A DNA stretch of 16,136 nucleotides from an uncultured Clostridia bacterium (lineage in GTDB: Bacteria > Bacillota > Clostridia > Christensenellales > Aristaeellaceae). Numbering within the stretch: position 1 is the stretch's first letter; the number at the start of each line of letters is the position of its first letter. The DNA lies in the NCBI GenBank assembly GCA_934663625.1, contig CAKUKP010000072.1, positions 1-16,136 on the forward strand. Reading direction: 5' to 3'. Both the position numbers and the translations under genes were made by a program. The notes beneath the pieces are model-generated. The model was not told the DNA's origin. It searched no databases and was given only the letters and a program-made list of their open reading frames with translations. This document shows, piece after piece, positions 7,380 through 15,124 of the stretch.

Positions 7380-7391
7380 AGAGATTTCTAT
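7368..7391 (+). repeat. Tandem 12-bp repeat across the SDR2 stop codon
   Basis: AGAGATTTCTAA (7368-7379) is followed directly by AGAGATTTCTAT (7380-7391). The first copy encodes the last residues Arg-Asp-Phe and the TAA stop; the second is untranslated spacer. This looks like a small local slippage duplication between two genes. Confidence 0.8.
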
Positions 7392-7415
7392 TTCGAATTG
7401 AAAGAGGAAACAGGT

Positions 7416-8465
7416 ATGAAGGTATTATTGGCATATAAGCCCGGCGAGTTGCGCGTTGTGGAAATGGATAAGCCGAAGTGCGGCCCCCGCGAGGTGCTGT
7501 GCAAGGTTGCCCATTGCGGCGTATGCGCGACGGATATCGCCATCATGAAGGGCACGCTGAATCTGGGCGATGGCGCCGATCCCATCTATCCCGTGCGCAT
7601 CGGCCATGAATGGTCGGGCACGGTGGTGGAAACGGGCAGCCAGGCATGGCGCATCAAGCCCGGCGACCGCATCATTTCCGATACCGGTTATTATTGCGGC
7701 GAATGCGAAATGTGTCGCCGCGGACAGTATCAGTCCTGCGTAAACGGCCGCGCCATCGGCACCACGGGCAATTGCTGGCCGGGCGGATTCGCGGAATACA
7801 TGCTGATTCCGGAACGCATGGCGTTCAAGGTTCCCGATAATGTAGGTCTGGATGTGGCAGCGCTGATCGAGCCCACCAGCATCGGCTTCTACGGCATCGA
7901 ACGCGCGGGCTTTGATCCCACCACCACGCTGGTGGTCGTCGGTACCGGCCCGATTTCGCTGGGCGGCATGGCGGTGGCGCGCGCGCGCGGCATCGGCAAG
8001 ATCATCGTCGGCGGACGCAAGACGGCGAAGCTGGAAATCGCCAAAAAGCTGGGCGCGGACATCGTAGTGGATATGACGAAGGAAAATCTGGTGGACGTGG
8101 TCATGCGCGAAACCAACGGCATGGGCGCGGAAATGGTTATGGACTCTACCGGCGCACCCTCCGTGTTGAACGATTCGATGCTCATGCTGCGCGGCAGCGG
8201 CAAGCTGGTCATTCCGGCGTTCTATGAACAGCTGCTCAACGGCATCAAGCTGGATCGCCTCATCGTAAAGAACTGCACGCTGGTCGGTTCTGCGGGCACC
8301 CCGAATCAGATGGACAAGATTCTGAGTCTGCTTTCTTCCGGCAAGCTGGATCTTTCTCCGATGATCACGGATCGCTTCAGCTTCGATCATGTGAAGGAAG
8401 CGTTTGCGGCCGTCACGGAGCGCAACGATCATCGCATCAAGGTAATGGTGGATTTTGAAGCATGA
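7416..8465 (+). CDS. Zinc-dependent medium-chain alcohol/polyol dehydrogenase
   Basis: A 349-residue MDR-family enzyme of the threonine/sorbitol dehydrogenase type, expected to interconvert a hydroxyl and a ketone on a sugar or polyol with NAD(P). Catalytic zinc ligands are visible: Cys37 (GVCATD), the GHE motif (63-65) and the downstream IEP Glu. The structural zinc site is complete with Cys94, Cys97, Cys100 and Cys108. The Rossmann glycine motif reads VGTGPISLGG. The start is ATG 7416, eight bases after GAGG (7404-7407) in AAAGAGGAAA; an in-frame TTG at 7398 is less likely. The stop overlaps the next ATG as ATGA. Since both SDRs lack the catalytic Tyr, this may be the main redox enzyme of the pathway. 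The exact substrate cannot be read. Confidence 0.9.
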   Translation: MKVLLAYKPGELRVVEMDKPKCGPREVLCKVAHCGVCATDIAIMKGTLNLGDGADPIYPVRIGHEWSGTVVETGSQAWRIKPGDRIISDTGYYCGECEMCRRGQYQSCVNGRAIGTTGNCWPGGFAEYMLIPERMAFKVPDNVGLDVAALIEPTSIGFYGIERAGFDPTTTLVVVGTGPISLGGMAVARARGIGKIIVGGRKTAKLEIAKKLGADIVVDMTKENLVDVVMRETNGMGAEMVMDSTGAPSVLNDSMLMLRGSGKLVIPAFYEQLLNGIKLDRLIVKNCTLVGSAGTPNQMDKILSLLSSGKLDLSPMITDRFSFDHVKEAFAAVTERNDHRIKVMVDFEA

Positions 8466-9550
8466 AAGCATGGAAACCTGATGTAAGCCGCGAAAGCTGC
8501 GTAAATCGCTTCGGCAATATGCGCCAGCTGGGCGGATTGAAAAAATACCAGTTCACGGACGGCAAGGCCACCGGCCTTGACGCGGTGGACGTGGAAACCG
8601 GCGGAGGGCTGCGCTTTACCGTGCTGCCCGGCCGCGGCATGGACATATCGGAGCTTCGCTATCGCGGAGTTCCGATTGCCTATCTTACCAAGGCGGGCGT
8701 TACCGCCGCCGCCTATTATGATGATTTTGAGGATCAGTGGCTGAAGAGCTTCTTCGCGGGAATGCTGACCACCTGCGGTCTGACCAACGCCGGTCCCAAC
8801 TGCCGCGCCGACATCGGCTTTCTGAAGAATATGCCGCTCGGTCTGCACGGCGATATTTCCAACACCTGCGCGGACAACGTATGCACCCGCGAGGAATGGG
8901 AAAGCGACGGGGTATACCGCATGATGGTGTCCGGCAGGGTAGAGGAGGGCCGCCTGCACGGCGAGCATCTGCAGCTGCGCCGCACGGTGCGCACTGTTCT
9001 CGGCGAAAAGAAGCTGACCATCGAAGATGAATTTACCAATCTGGGTGAAATGGATCAGATGCTGATGTTCTTCTACCACATCAACATTGGATCGCCCGTG
9101 CTTTCGGAGCATTCCAGATTCATCGCGCCCAGCAGGCGCGTATGGGCGAATTCCGAACACGCGAAGCGCGATATCGGCATCTATGAAAAATGCGGCGCGC
9201 CGCGCGCGGGCTATCTGGAACAGCAGTTCTTCCATGAAATGGGCGCGGATGCGGATGGCAATACCATCGCGGCGCTGGTCAACGATGAACTGGAGCTGGG
9301 CGTGTATCTGAAGTACAACGTGCGCGAACTGCCCTGCATCGCCGAATGGAAGGTGCTGCGCAACGCGGAATATGTGCTGGCGTTCGAACCGGGCAATTGT
9401 CACCCCATCGGTCGTCCCGCACAGATCGAAAAGGGACAGCAGGAAATGCTCGCGCCCATGCAGAGCCGCTTTTCCCATCTGGAAATCGGCATTGTGGACG
9501 GCGCGGAGGAAATAGCGGCGCTCGAACGGGCGATCGCTGACAGGAGGTAA
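8462..9550 (+). CDS. DUF4432 family aldose-1-epimerase-like protein
   Basis: A 362-residue protein of the galactose-mutarotase superfamily, DUF4432 branch. Such proteins bind free aldoses, and related members act as mutarotases. Typical features are GRGMDISELRYRG (58-70), GLTNAGPNC (106-114), GLHGDIS with His129, FFYHINIGSP with His206, and LAFEPGNC with Glu309. His129, His206 and Glu309 are the plausible catalytic residues by analogy. No signal peptide is seen, so it acts in the cytoplasm on the imported sugar. The ATG overlaps the dehydrogenase stop (ATGA) and has only a weak ribosome site, so translation is probably coupled. Its 3' end contains the AGGAGG of the next gene. A true sugar epimerase or isomerase role cannot be excluded. 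Confidence 0.82.
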   Translation: MKAWKPDVSRESCVNRFGNMRQLGGLKKYQFTDGKATGLDAVDVETGGGLRFTVLPGRGMDISELRYRGVPIAYLTKAGVTAAAYYDDFEDQWLKSFFAGMLTTCGLTNAGPNCRADIGFLKNMPLGLHGDISNTCADNVCTREEWESDGVYRMMVSGRVEEGRLHGEHLQLRRTVRTVLGEKKLTIEDEFTNLGEMDQMLMFFYHINIGSPVLSEHSRFIAPSRRVWANSEHAKRDIGIYEKCGAPRAGYLEQQFFHEMGADADGNTIAALVNDELELGVYLKYNVRELPCIAEWKVLRNAEYVLAFEPGNCHPIGRPAQIEKGQQEMLAPMQSRFSHLEIGIVDGAEEIAALERAIADRR

Positions 9551-9555
9551 TACAT

Positions 9556-10488
9556 ATGGGCAAACCGATCGTAGTATTTGGCAGCTTTGTCGTAGATCTT
9601 ACCGGACGTTCCAAGGGTCTGCCGGTTCCGGGACAGACGATTCTGGGCAGCTCCTTCAAGATGGGCCCCGGCGGAAAGGGGTCCAATCAGGCGGTCGCCG
9701 CGCATCGCGCGGGCGCAAACGTTACGCTGGTCACCAAGGTGGGCAATGATGTTTTCGGCAAGGTCGCCACGGATTTCTATACCGCGGAGGGCATGAACAC
9801 CGATTATATCCTGATCGATGAAAAGAAGGAAACCGGCGTTGCGCTGATCATGGTGGACGAGGTATCCGCGCAGAACGAAATCGTGGTCATTCCCGCGGCG
9901 TGCGCCAATATCACGCCGGAGGACGTTGAAAAGTGCCGCCCGCTGATCGAAGGCGCGGCGTACATTCTGCTGCAGCATGAAATCAATTTTGATGCGCAGT
10001 ACAAGGTGATCGATATCGCGCATGCGGCGGGCGTAAAGGTCGTTCTGAATCCCGCGCCGGCGTGCGAAATTCCGGAGGACGTGATCGGCAAGATCGATAT
10101 CGTAACCCCCAACGAAACCGAAGCGCAGGTGCTGACGGGCGTTGAAGTCAAGACCAGGGAAGATGCGGAGCGCGCGGCGAAGGTATTCTTCGATAAGGGC
10201 GTGAAGAACGTGGTCATCACGATGGGCGCGCTGGGCGCATTCGCCTCCGATGGTCAGAAGAGCGAACTGCTGCCGCGCCTGAAGGTAGACGCGATCGATT
10301 CCACCGGCGCGGGCGATGCGTTCAACGGCGGCTTCCTGATGGCGCTATCCGAGGGCAAGGATCTGTTCACTGCGCTGCGCTATGGCAACGCCACCGGCGC
10401 GCTTTCCGTGACCAAGCTGGGCACCGCGCCCGCAATGCCGCATCGCGCGGAAATCGATGCGATGGTCAGGGAAAACTACGGAATCTGA
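9556..10488 (+). CDS. PfkB-family sugar kinase 1 (ribokinase-like)
   Basis: A 310-residue kinase that transfers phosphate from ATP to a sugar hydroxyl. It has Asp14 in the N-terminal substrate site (GSFVVDL), GPGGKGSNQA (38-47), TPNETEAQVLTG (184-195) and the anion-hole/catalytic motif DSTGAGDAFNGGF (248-260) with Asp254 as base. Length and motifs fit ribokinase or deoxyribokinase. AGGAGG (9542-9547), embedded in the end of the upstream gene, is eight bases before the ATG. The stretch LNPAPACEIP is shared word for word with the second kinase of the operon, showing paralogy. It probably phosphorylates the sugar before cleavage by the DeoC-type aldolase. Whether the target is the pentose 5-hydroxyl is inference. 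Confidence 0.9.
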   Translation: MGKPIVVFGSFVVDLTGRSKGLPVPGQTILGSSFKMGPGGKGSNQAVAAHRAGANVTLVTKVGNDVFGKVATDFYTAEGMNTDYILIDEKKETGVALIMVDEVSAQNEIVVIPAACANITPEDVEKCRPLIEGAAYILLQHEINFDAQYKVIDIAHAAGVKVVLNPAPACEIPEDVIGKIDIVTPNETEAQVLTGVEVKTREDAERAAKVFFDKGVKNVVITMGALGAFASDGQKSELLPRLKVDAIDSTGAGDAFNGGFLMALSEGKDLFTALRYGNATGALSVTKLGTAPAMPHRAEIDAMVRENYGI

Positions 10489-10525
10489 ACGACAAATTAA
10501 TATCCGAGGGATATAATTAATTTGT
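10489..10525 (+). promoter_or_regulatory. Candidate internal promoter overlapping an AT-rich dyad
   Basis: A perfect -10 box TATAAT (10512-10517) lies 17 bp after ACGACA (10489-10494, four of six -35 positions). The same bases form a dyad. ACAAATTA (10492-10499) pairs with TAATTTGT (10518-10525), and ATATCC (10500-10505) with GGATAT (10509-10514), leaving a GAG loop and a three-base bulge. It could be a promoter with an overlapping operator, or an RNA hairpin. No T-run follows, so a terminator is unlikely. Confidence 0.5.
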
Positions 10526-10550
10526 GAAAACACGAAAAGAGGTTTGAATC

Positions 10551-11003
10551 ATGGAAAAGAAAAAATGGACTCTCGTAAATGCGGAAAATGTTGTGCCTTA
10601 TGTTTGCGGCACTGATTATTCTTCCAAGATGCTCAACGGCGATGAAATGGCCGGCCAGCAGGTAATCAACATCAACGAAGGCACCCTGCAGCCCCATATG
10701 CGCACCGGCGGCGACGCACATGAAAAGACCGAGATCTATTACATGGTGGATGTTGGCGATCCTTCCTACGTGGTGCTGGATGGCGAATTCGTAAAGGTCA
10801 AGAACGGCGATATCATCATCATCCCCGGCGGCGTATTCCATTACATCGATAACCTCGATTGCGATAAGCCCTTCAAACTGTTCACGCTGTGGCCGGAACA
10901 GGAACAGAACGGCGTGTTCTTCGTGCGTCAGAAGGCATGGGGCACTTCTGTGAAGAACGTGGATGATCACTACACCGAAAAGCGTCTGGGCTTCAAGAAG
11001 TAA
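10551..11003 (+). CDS. Small single-domain cupin protein
   Basis: A 150-residue cytoplasmic protein with one conserved cupin barrel. Motif 1 supplies His49 (GTLQPH), His57 and Glu61 (AHEKTE). Motif 2, GDIIIIPGGVFHYIDN (86-101), supplies His97. These would bind one divalent metal. Such small cupins act as sugar isomerases, epimerases or lyases, or as metal-dependent sensors; I cannot choose among these. Its place between two sugar kinases argues for an enzyme acting on the sugar or sugar phosphate. AAGAGG lies eight bases upstream of the ATG. It is the only gene after the ATPase with an intergenic gap over 60 bp, and that gap holds a candidate promoter. The stop overlaps the next start as TAATG. 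Confidence 0.85.
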   Translation: MEKKKWTLVNAENVVPYVCGTDYSSKMLNGDEMAGQQVININEGTLQPHMRTGGDAHEKTEIYYMVDVGDPSYVVLDGEFVKVKNGDIIIIPGGVFHYIDNLDCDKPFKLFTLWPEQEQNGVFFVRQKAWGTSVKNVDDHYTEKRLGFKK

Positions 11004-11956
11004 TGATGAATCATCCCCGAATTGCGATATTCGGCGATCTGCTGTACGATTGCTTTATCTGGGCGCATCGCCTGCCCCGTGAGGGCGAAACGGTTACCGG
11101 CTATGCCAGCGGTTTTTTCGCTTCCGGCAAGGGCGGCAACCAGGCGGCGGTGTGCGCCAAGCTGGGCGCGGACGCGCACATGCTGGGCAAGGTCGGCGCG
11201 GATGAGCGCGGCGAAATACTGCTTTCCGCCATGCGCGATAGCCATGTGAACGTAGATGCCGTACTGGTGGATCCCAGGCACCCCACCGGTACGGACTGCG
11301 TTCTGGTGGCGGACGGCGGCAAGAATGCAATCGTGGTCGCCCCCAACGCAAACGCCGAAGTAACGCTTGAAGAAGTTGCGGCAATGCGCCCCGAATTTCA
11401 GGCGGCGCAGGCGGCGCTGTTTCAGCTGCAAATCAACGCCGATGCGGTGGAAGCCGCGATGGCGCTGGCGCGCGAATGCGGCTGCACGGTTGTGCTGAAT
11501 CCCGCGCCCGCGTGTGAAATTCCGAATTCCATGCTGGCGGTTGCCGATTATGTAACGCCCAATGAAACGGAATGCGAATTCTTTACCGGCGTGTATCGCA
11601 GGGATTATGCGGATATCTCCGCATGGTGCGATGCGGCGGGCAAGGCAATGCATGATCGCGGCGTGCGGCGGCTGATCATCACGCTGGGCGAATACGGCGC
11701 GTATTACAGCGATTCGGAAACAAAGTTTATCCTGCCCGCGTTCCGGATCAACGCGGTGGATTCCACCGCGGCGGGCGACGCCTTCAACGGCGGCTTTACC
11801 TGCGCGGTCGCGCGCGGCGAAAGCGTGCGTTCCGCCATGCGGTATGGTTCTGCGTGCGGCGCGATTACCGCTTCCCGCCGTGGGTCGCTGCCTTCGCTGC
11901 CGGACGGCGATGAAGTCGAGCAATTTTTAAAAGAACATAAGGAGATAGAAGTATGA
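11003..11956 (+). CDS. PfkB-family sugar kinase 2 (ribokinase-like)
   Basis: A 317-residue PfkB kinase paralogous to the first but diverged. Visible motifs are GDLLYD (11-16), SGKGGNQA (41-48), TPNETECEFFTG (185-196) and DSTAAGDAFNGGF (253-265) with catalytic Asp259. The AAGD form of the anion hole also occurs in E. coli ribokinase, so it is not a defect. LNPAPACEIP is identical to the first kinase. The start codon overlaps the cupin stop (TAATG), with a second in-frame ATG right after it (11006) and no strong ribosome site, so translation is probably coupled to the cupin. The stop overlaps the aldolase ATG, tying this kinase to the aldolase. Two kinases imply two substrates or two successive phosphorylations. 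Confidence 0.88.
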   Translation: MMNHPRIAIFGDLLYDCFIWAHRLPREGETVTGYASGFFASGKGGNQAAVCAKLGADAHMLGKVGADERGEILLSAMRDSHVNVDAVLVDPRHPTGTDCVLVADGGKNAIVVAPNANAEVTLEEVAAMRPEFQAAQAALFQLQINADAVEAAMALARECGCTVVLNPAPACEIPNSMLAVADYVTPNETECEFFTGVYRRDYADISAWCDAAGKAMHDRGVRRLIITLGEYGAYYSDSETKFILPAFRINAVDSTAAGDAFNGGFTCAVARGESVRSAMRYGSACGAITASRRGSLPSLPDGDEVEQFLKEHKEIEV

Positions 11957-12624
11957 AGATCGCAAGATATTTTGACGCGGCCATTCTGAAGCCGGACATG
12001 ACCCCCGAACAGGTAGAAGCGGCCATCAAGGAATGCATTTCCTTCGACAGCAAAACCGTTTGCGTTCGCGGCTGTGATATCGATCTGGCGCTGAAGCTCA
12101 CTGCGGGCACCAATACCAGCGTAAGCTGCGTTCTGGACTTCCCCTATGGCTATGGCGGAATCGAAGATAAGCGCGGCGCTGCGCGTGCTTATGCGGCCAA
12201 GGGCGTTCTGGATATCGATATGGTAATGAACTACGGCGCGGCGCGCGGCGGCGCATGGGACGTTGTCGAAGCCGAAATCAAGGCGGTCGTCGAAGAAGCG
12301 CACGCGAAGGGCGTAAATGTAAAGGTCATCTTCGAAACCAGCCAGCTGACCATCGATCAGATCAAGAAGGCTACCGAGGTTTCCATCGCGGCGGGCGCGG
12401 ACTTCGTAAAGACCTCCACCGGCTTCAATGGCACCGGCGCAACCGTGGAAGCGGTTCAGGCGATGCTCGATACTGCGAAGGGTCGCTGCAAGGTAAAGCC
12501 CTCCGGCGGCATCCGTAACTATGAAACCGCCAAGATGTACGTCGATATGGGCGTAGACCGTCTGGGCATCGGTTTTGCCAGCTGCAAGGCCATCTGCGAA
12601 GGCGAAGCGGAAGCGAATAAGTAA
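11953..12624 (+). CDS. deoC: DeoC-type class I aldolase (deoxyribose-phosphate aldolase family)
   Basis: A 223-residue TIM-barrel aldolase of the DeoC/LacD class. In E. coli DeoC the reaction is cleavage of 2-deoxyribose 5-phosphate to acetaldehyde and glyceraldehyde 3-phosphate. The Schiff-base lysine is Lys153 in FVKTSTGF, the proton-relay lysine is Lys182 in VKPSGGIR, and the supporting Asp is Asp89 in DIDMVMNYG. Cys37 (TVCVRG) is kept. The N-terminal DHTLL seen in many DERAs reads DAAIL (8-12), a hint of a different substrate. AAGGAG (11939-11944) lies eight bases before the ATG, which overlaps the kinase stop. It is the last gene of the operon and presumably catalyses the final cleavage of the phosphorylated sugar. 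The symbol reflects family, not proven substrate. Confidence 0.85.
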   Translation: MKIARYFDAAILKPDMTPEQVEAAIKECISFDSKTVCVRGCDIDLALKLTAGTNTSVSCVLDFPYGYGGIEDKRGAARAYAAKGVLDIDMVMNYGAARGGAWDVVEAEIKAVVEEAHAKGVNVKVIFETSQLTIDQIKKATEVSIAAGADFVKTSTGFNGTGATVEAVQAMLDTAKGRCKVKPSGGIRNYETAKMYVDMGVDRLGIGFASCKAICEGEAEANK

Positions 12625-12666
12625 ATTATTTGGGCTTAGCATTGCAGAATTAAGAATTGTTGATTG

Positions 12667-12714
12667 AAAACATCCCCGCACTGCCGAAGAATCGGCGATG
12701 CGGGGATGTTTTAT
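12667..12714. terminator. Bidirectional terminator between deoC-like gene and the leftward gene
   Basis: AAAACATCCCCGCA (12667-12680) pairs with TGCGGGGATGTTTT (12699-12712). Inside, GCCGA/TCGGC (12683-12687/12692-12696) closes an AGAA loop after a two-base internal loop. The T-run TTTTAT ends it on the + strand, and TTTTC on the - strand. It sits between converging genes and serves both. Confidence 0.88.
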
Positions 12715-12722
12715 ACTATGTT

Positions 12723-13253
12723 CTACCATAGCCCTACCGGCAGGGTGCACGCCCAATCGTACAGCGCCTGCGCGTGCGTCTGACACAGCTGTAAATATTC
12801 AAGACCGTCGATCTCGTTTGGAAAGGAATAGCGGAGCACATTGCTATTATATTCGCAGCCTTCCGGAATTTCCCGAAACTGCGCGCTGCCGCGGAAGGTG
12901 ATGCATATTTCGCGCGGCGTTTTGGCTTGAACCGTCAGGCGGTATTTCCGGTTTCCGATCTGCGCGATGCGGATTACCTTAGCATCGGGCGTTCGATGCT
13001 CATAGGCGCGGGCGATGTCGGCGGGCGCGGGCGTTTTGCCTTCGCTGTCCCGAACGTTGATCAGCGTAACCTGAAAGCGATGCGAGAACGGGGGATCGAT
13101 CCGGCAGCTGACGGTCGGATATCCGCGCAGATTCAGCGCCTGAATCGTTTCCGCAAGGCGATCGTCCACATAAAACCAGAGCGCAGGCGGCGCGATTTCA
13201 CCGCTGCGCAGGATTTCAAAGGTTTCGCTGTTCAGATACGCCAATGCCATCAT
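12723..13253 (-). CDS. Unrecognised protein, about 176 residues
   Basis: A soluble-looking protein with no signal peptide or membrane segment. It starts MMALAYLNSETFEILRSGEI and has a hydrophobic/aromatic patch (PPALWFYVDDRLAETI, 22-37). A run of alternating strands follows (YPTVSCRIDPPFSHRFQVTLINV, KVIRIAQIGNRKYRLTVQA), then a C-terminal helix (EYLQLCQTHAQALYDWACTL). I do not recognise the family. The frame is open up to 13367, and a start at 13289 (MRDKIDF) is possible. However, a candidate promoter covers 13276-13304, so ATG 13253 or 13250 is more likely. The ribosome site is weak (GGGG at 13257-13254). It is divergent from the Lrp-type regulator and could be one of its targets, though the sequence does not show this. 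Confidence 0.65.
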   Translation of the reverse strand: MMALAYLNSETFEILRSGEIAPPALWFYVDDRLAETIQALNLRGYPTVSCRIDPPFSHRFQVTLINVRDSEGKTPAPADIARAYEHRTPDAKVIRIAQIGNRKYRLTVQAKTPREICITFRGSAQFREIPEGCEYNSNVLRYSFPNEIDGLEYLQLCQTHAQALYDWACTLPVGLW

Positions 13254-13275
13254 CCCCGAATGTAGACTAAAATCT

Positions 13276-13304
13276 ATCTTATCACGCATAAATGTGAAAA
13301 GCAA
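13276..13304 (-). promoter_or_regulatory. Candidate promoter of the leftward unrecognised gene
   Basis: On the - strand TTGCTT (13304-13299) is followed by a 17-bp spacer ending in TGA, then TAAGAT (13281-13276). The extended -10 partly compensates for the weak boxes. Transcription would start near 13269, just upstream of the ATG at 13253. Confidence 0.45.
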
Positions 13305-13317
13305 TCCCGATGATGTA

Positions 13318-13335
13318 AATACAATTAATTGTATT
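13318..13335. promoter_or_regulatory. 18-bp perfect palindrome, likely operator
   Basis: AATACAATTAATTGTATT is perfectly self-complementary over 18 bp. It lies four bases upstream of the -35 box of the regulator gene and about 14 bp from the -35 box of the divergent gene. AT-rich palindromes in this position fit autoregulation by Lrp/AsnC proteins. Assignment to the neighbouring regulator is inference. Confidence 0.65.
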
Positions 13336-13339
13336 GAGA

Positions 13340-13368
13340 TTGACACGGGCGAAATGGGCGAGTACAAT
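13340..13368 (+). promoter_or_regulatory. Sigma-A promoter of the Lrp-aminotransferase pair
   Basis: A perfect -35 box TTGACA (13340-13345), a 17-bp spacer and a -10 box TACAAT (13363-13368) place the start near 13375. This rules out the upstream in-frame start at 13294 and supports ATG 13411. Confidence 0.85.
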
Positions 13369-13410
13369 GAAGTAACTTACACGCACATTTCGCAGAAAGG
13401 AATGCTCAAA

Positions 13411-13886
13411 ATGATCGAAGTTTTAAAGCTGTTGGAAAACGATGCGACGCTCACGCCCGCGCATATCGCCACCATGCTCGATATGCCGGTCGAAGAGGTT
13501 GAAGCGATTATCGAAAAGGCGAAGAGCGAAAATATCATTATCGGAACCACGACCCTGATCGACTGGGACAAAACGAAGGATGAAAATGTAACCGCGCTGA
13601 TCGAAGTGAAAATCGCGCCGCAGCGGGGCGACGGCTATGATCGAATCGCGGAGCGCATCTTCCAGTATGATGAAGTGGAAAGCCTGTATCTGATGTCCGG
13701 CGCGTATGATCTGGCGGTGACCGTCAGCAATATGACGATGAAGCAGGTTTCGCAGTTCGTGTTTGCGAAGCTCGCGCCGCTGGAGGGCGTAACCAGCACG
13801 GCGACGCACTTCATTCTGAAAAAGTACAAGGAAAAGCATAAGATGTTCTATCAGCAGCCGGAGCAGGAAGAGAGGCTTTTGTTCAT

Positions 13887-13890
<4 letters not shown>
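13411..13890 (+). CDS. Lrp/AsnC-family transcriptional regulator
   Basis: A 159-residue regulator. Residues 1-45 form the AsnC-type helix-turn-helix (LTPAHIATMLDMPVEEVEAII). Residues 62-140 form the RAM ligand-sensing domain (ALIEVKIAP, EVESLYLMSGAYDLAVTV, GVTSTATHFIL). Such proteins assemble as dimers or octamers and respond to amino acids. ATG 13411 is chosen: AAAGGA (13396-13401) is nine bases upstream, while ATG 13402 would touch it and a start at 13294 would lie upstream of the promoter. The gene overlaps the aminotransferase start by ATGA. In B. subtilis a comparable pair is AlaR-AlaT (YugG-YugH), so regulation of alanine synthesis is a reasonable inference. The C-terminal tail EQEERLLFI is not part of either domain. 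Confidence 0.9.
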
Positions 13891-15059
<1,169 letters not shown>

Positions 15060-15062
15060 TAG

Positions 15063-15109
15063 ATAAAAAAATCCTGCCCTTCGATTTTATTCGATGGGCA
15101 GGATCTTTT
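15063..15109. terminator. Bidirectional terminator between aminotransferase and symporter genes
   Basis: ATCCTGCCC (15071-15079) and TCGA (15081-15084) pair with TCGA (15091-15094) and GGGCAGGAT (15096-15104) around a T-T mismatch and a six-base loop. CTTTTG follows on the + strand and TTTTTT (complement of 15065-15070) on the - strand, so it is stronger for the symporter gene. Confidence 0.9.
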
Positions 15110-15124
15110 GTGCCTGCAAACGGA

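Noticed and set aside
10492..10525. Dyad before the cupin gene as a rho-independent terminator
   Set aside because: It is AT-rich and followed by TGTGAAAAC rather than a T-run.
11754..11792. AAGD instead of GAGD in the second kinase as a sign of inactivation
   Set aside because: E. coli ribokinase has the same AAGD form and is active; the catalytic Asp is kept.
9556..11956. Possible myo-inositol (iol) pathway, because of PfkB kinase, cupin and dehydrogenases
   Set aside because: No IolD- or IolE-like gene is present, the aldolase is DeoC type rather than class II IolJ, and the cupin is much shorter than IolB.
943..12624. Possible AI-2 (Lsr) uptake and processing operon, because of two permeases and a DeoC-family aldolase
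   Set aside because: There is no FGGY-type LsrK kinase or LsrG-like protein; the kinases are PfkB type, and dehydrogenases plus a mutarotase-like protein do not fit Lsr.
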